From Betaproteobacteria bacterium (GTDB taxonomy: Bacteria; Pseudomonadota; Gammaproteobacteria; Burkholderiales; Usitatibacteraceae), in contig JADKJR010000014.1 in the NCBI GenBank assembly GCA_016720925.1, positions 95,398 to 159,397 of the forward strand: 64,000 nucleotides of DNA. The letters run 5' to 3'. The notes below the pieces were generated by a model, which was not told where the DNA came from, searched no databases, and saw nothing but the letters and a program-made list of their open reading frames with translations. The position numbers were made by a program, and so were the translations under genes. This document shows positions 60,798-64,000 of the stretch, one piece after another (position 1 is the first letter of the stretch; each line of letters opens with the position of its first letter).

Positions 60798-63729
60798 ATG
60801 GCCGTCGCACTTCAGGATTTGCCGACCCTTTCGCGTCTCCTTGACGATGGCTGGGAGCTCAGCGCCGCCGAACGCAAGCTTTGGCTGGCGACATTGCCGC
60901 CCGAACACCAGCGTTTCAGCCAAACGCTTGACGAAATGCTGTCGCGACAAGCTGGCGTGGAAACGGATGTGTTCGTCAAGCCGCTGAACCATGCGGCAGC
61001 CGATTTTTTCGGCAGCAGTGATCGCGCCGCGCCCAGCGCGCCTGCCTGGTCCGAAGGCAGCGATGTCGGTGGCTACCGCCTGATTCGCGAAATTGGTCTC
61101 GGCGGCATGGGTGCGGTGTGGCTGGCCGAGCCGAGTGACGGTGTATTGAAACGACAAGTGGCGTTGAAAATGCCACTGTTTGCGATCCACAACAAGGCAC
61201 TCGCGGAGCGGTTTGATCGCGAGCGCGACATTCTGGCGAGCCTTACGCATCCCAATATCGCCCGCCTGTACGATGCGGGCGCCACCCAAAGCGGTCAGCC
61301 CTTCCTCGCGCTTGAGTATGTTGAGGGGTTATCCATTACGCAACATTGTGTTGAGCGGAAGCTGACGATTCCGGCGCGCATCCGGCTGTTTATGCAGGTG
61401 CTCGCCGCCGTTCAGCACGCCCACAGCAACCTCGTACTCCACCGTGATCTCAAGCCATCGAACGTATTGGTCACCGTGGACGGGCAAGTCAAACTGCTCG
61501 ATTTCGGTATTGCGAATTAATCGGCGGCACCGATGTTGCCTCCGAGAAATCCGCGCTCACGCAATTCGGCGGGCAAGCGCTGACCCCCGATTACGCGAGC
61601 CCCGAGCAGGTTCGCGGCGAGGCGATCAGCACCGCAAGTGACGTGTACAGCCTGGGTGTTATCGCCTACGAAATGCTGACGGACACGAAACCTTATCAAT
61701 TAAAACGCCAGCCTTCGACAACCCTCGGGGAGGCCGTTGCGACGGTCAATATCAAGGCCGCCAGTGCAGCCGTCGCAGACCCGAAGGTGAAAACGCAGCT
61801 CAAAGGCGATATTGACGCCATTCTGAACAAGGCATTGAAGAAAGAGGTTGTTGAACGATATCTGACCGTCGACGCCCTTGCCGACGACATCGAGCGACAC
61901 CTCGCCAATCTGCCCGTCCAGGCGCAGCCGGATGCCGTGGGCTATCGATTGCGTAAATTTGCCAGCCGGAACAAGCTCGCCGTGATCGCCGCGAGCGTCA
62001 CGAGTTTTTCGCTCGTCGCGGGCCTCTCGGGTGCGATTTGGCAAGCTCGCGTAGCGCGCATTGAAGCCGCGCGTGCCGAACAAGTCAAACAGTTCATCGC
62101 CTCGATCTTCACCGAAGCGGTACCGCGTCAGGGCGTGGGCGGCGCAGTGACCGCAACTGATTTACTCTCGGCCGCCGCAGTGCGGATAGAGAAACAACTT
62201 GCGGATAGTCCGCGGGTGGCCGCCGAACTGGGTGTGTTGATTGGCGAAAGTTTTTCCGCCCTCGGTGAACCCGCGAAAGGCGAGGCCACGCTAAAAGCTG
62301 CCGTCGCGCGCGCCGAACGCGAATACGGGCGACAGCACCGTCTGACGATACATGGAAAGTGGCTGCTTGTGGAAAGCACCAATAACCAGGATCTTGCCGC
62401 GTCCGAGCGCTTACTCGCCGAAGTTGTTCCCGATGCCTTGTCCGGCTTGCCTGCAACCGCAAAAGATGCGGTAGAAGCGTTAGCGCAACAATCATTCTTA
62501 CTCGCCAAGCGCAATAAAGCAGAAGAGTCGTATGCCGCATTGGAGCAGTCGATTGCCGTTGGCGAAAAGTATTTGGGCCCGCAACACGAATCAACCCTCA
62601 GTTCACTCGGGCTTCTATCCAACACCTATGCCCGCTTTGGCGATGTGGAACGTCAATGGACATCGGCAAGTGAAGCGATGCGCCGCGCCACGCTTGCCTT
62701 TGGCCATTCGCGGCCGCATGTGACGCTGGCGGAGGTCGAGCGGTGGTACGCCGATGCGCTAACCGCAAAAGGGCGCCCAGGTGACGCAGTGCTGATATTG
62801 AAACGCGTTTTGCACGACCAGCGTGCGCTCGATGGCGCCGAAACGGTACGCGTACGCCACGCCATGTCCCGGCTGGCGCGCGCACTGGACCGTGTCGGCG
62901 GCGTGGAGCGCGTTGGCATTGACGCGTGGGGTTTACGCCATGGAGGCCGGGCGGGACCCGATCGAATCAGAAGACCCGGGCCGAAATAGGGATGCACCTG
63001 GTTTTTCCACGTTGGCCAATGCGCGGTTGGGCGATGAGGCGCTGCGCCTGGACGAGCGGATGATCGGTGTGGATCAGCGTCTGGGCATCAAGCTCGGAAT
63101 AGGCTTTTTCGAGCGACTATCGCGCACGCGCGAATATTCCACTACCGTGGCGATCAATAAGGCGATACAGTTAGCCGAGAAACGGCGGCGCAAACCGGCG
63201 ACAAGCGTGCCGCATTTCAAACGCACTACTGGGTGAACGCGCGTTCAGCTCACGGATGCAGCGTCGATCAGGCGAAGGCCTCGCGTTCGCACAGCGCGCC
63301 ATGGCAATCAATGAAAAAAACCGGCTGCCTCAATATTTGGAGGCCGCTGTCAACGCTGCACTTGCCAATGCGTGGCTGGATCAGAACGACTATGTAAGGG
63401 CCGAAAAACTATTGATTCACGCCGGTGCTTTGTACGATCAGGCGCAGGTGCAACCCTCGGTTCGCACCGCCGACTACATCGTTGCCTTGGCGCGTGTGCA
63501 TCTACGGACAGGTCGCGCGGTCAGGCCAAACAATTGCTGCTACCGCTCGTGGTTGTTTGGCAGAAGCGGTCAATACCAATGGTGGTGGCATGGTGAGTCA
63601 CTTTACTGGCTCTCCCGCGCGGAAGCGAAGCTTGGAGAAACACAGGGCGCACAAACCCACCGTGTCGACGCGGTGCGGATGTTGCAGAAGTCGACGCTCC
63701 CGGCGTTGCGATGGCTTGCGCTGAGCTAG
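60798..63729 (+). pseudogene. Ser/Thr protein kinase with TPR domain, multiply frameshifted
   Basis: The kinase domain starts intact: GLGGMGAVWLAEPSDG, VALKMP, then HRDLKPSNVLV and LLDFGIA, where a stop at 61518 ends the frame. The activation segment and rest continue in another frame (LTPDYASPEQVRGEA, SDVYSLGVIAYEMLT), then a membrane helix (LAVIAASVTSFSLVAGLSGA) and TPR-like repeats. Further frame changes occur near 62910, 63200 and 63510. A one-base A deletion at 61515 would explain the first. The gene resembles kinase-TPR proteins paired with TIGR02999 sigma factors. With at least four breaks it is a pseudogene unless the sequence is poor. Confidence 0.85.
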
Positions 63730-63777
63730 TCAACTGTGCGGACATCGCTAACCGCCCCCGGCCGGGGTGTTTGACCC

Positions 63778-64000
63778 AAGAACCCGCGAATCCAGCGCGT
63801 GTTCGAGATCATGAGTCACAAATGCGAATACGTCGACGAGATGGCGCCGCTGAAAGTGCGCCACCTCGAAAGCCGCAGCGACTGCGTGTCGCACATCGAG
63901 CAGGGCTTTCGCAACGCGATCAAAGAAGGGCAACTGCCGAAGACCTTCAAACCGCGCCTGGCCGCGATCGGCCTGCACTGCCTTGATCGATGGTCTGATC
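63778..64000 (+). pseudogene. Partial second copy of the acrR-like gene, cut by the window edge
   Basis: The sequence matches 53473-53692 of the TetR gene almost base for base (KNPRIQRVFEIMSHKCEYVD then EMAPLKVRHLE, with E for K and F for V changes). It starts in mid-gene with no helix-turn-helix and abuts the end of the kinase pseudogene. Near 63975 one extra C relative to the full gene shifts the frame. The rest lies beyond the window. Confidence 0.8.

Overview
The window looks like chromosomal DNA from a moderately GC-rich betaproteobacterium. This is inferred from the wording of Dcd, ApbC and MetG, the gltX / tRNA-Ala / tRNA-Glu arrangement, and several RND pumps and a TonB receptor, which imply a Gram-negative envelope. 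No rRNA, CRISPR array, complete phage or intact transposase was seen. Several genes carry single-base frameshifts (left-edge gene, TonB receptor, kinase gene), so either some decay is real or the assembly has homopolymer errors.

Layout. 1-5.7 kb: glucoside use (a six-hairpin glycosidase-like protein, a UgpC/MsmK-type ABC ATPase, a small coupled membrane protein, a GH1 beta-glucosidase with a LacI-type operator). 5.8-9.9 kb: a worn island with a Phd/ParE-type pair, a truncated coiled-coil gene, hipBA with three evenly spaced operators, and a decayed tyrosine integrase lying next to tRNA-Glu. 9.9-17.4 kb: housekeeping genes (tRNA-Glu, tRNA-Ala, gltX, dcd, apbC, metG, a GGQ release-factor-like protein, acylphosphatase). 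17.6-21.8 kb: cbpA-cbpM, then a tight four-gene operon: nucleotidyltransferase, membrane protein with a Cys/Gly-rich tail, DUF692/MNIO oxidase, small partner. This is the best candidate for a little-described system.

21.8-32.3 kb: an MdtABC-like RND efflux operon on the minus strand with its own outer-membrane factor and an inserted DUF6515-like secreted protein. 32.7-45 kb: an alpha/beta hydrolase, then a FadR-type regulator followed by a seven-gene operon: D-2-hydroxyacid dehydrogenase, TonB receptor, MetX-like hydrolase, membrane-anchored hydrolase, double esterase, MFS carrier, polyol dehydrogenase. Together these suggest import and stepwise de-esterification of a polyol-hydroxyacid ester. 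45.1-45.7 kb: a duplicated, truncated copy of the mdtA-like 5' end with its upstream region.

46-53.8 kb: a second pump (AcrAB-TolC type) divergent from an AcrR-like repressor, with an AcrR-type palindrome between them. 54.4-60.1 kb: an MMPL transporter fused to an outer-membrane-lipoprotein-sorting-like domain, a DUF1302-like outer-membrane protein and a hydrolase. 60.2-63.7 kb: an ECF sigma factor followed by a multiply frameshifted Ser/Thr kinase-TPR gene. The window ends in a second, partial copy of the acrR-like gene. A hairpin repeat of about 65 bp occurs four times, always just after a gene's stop codon.
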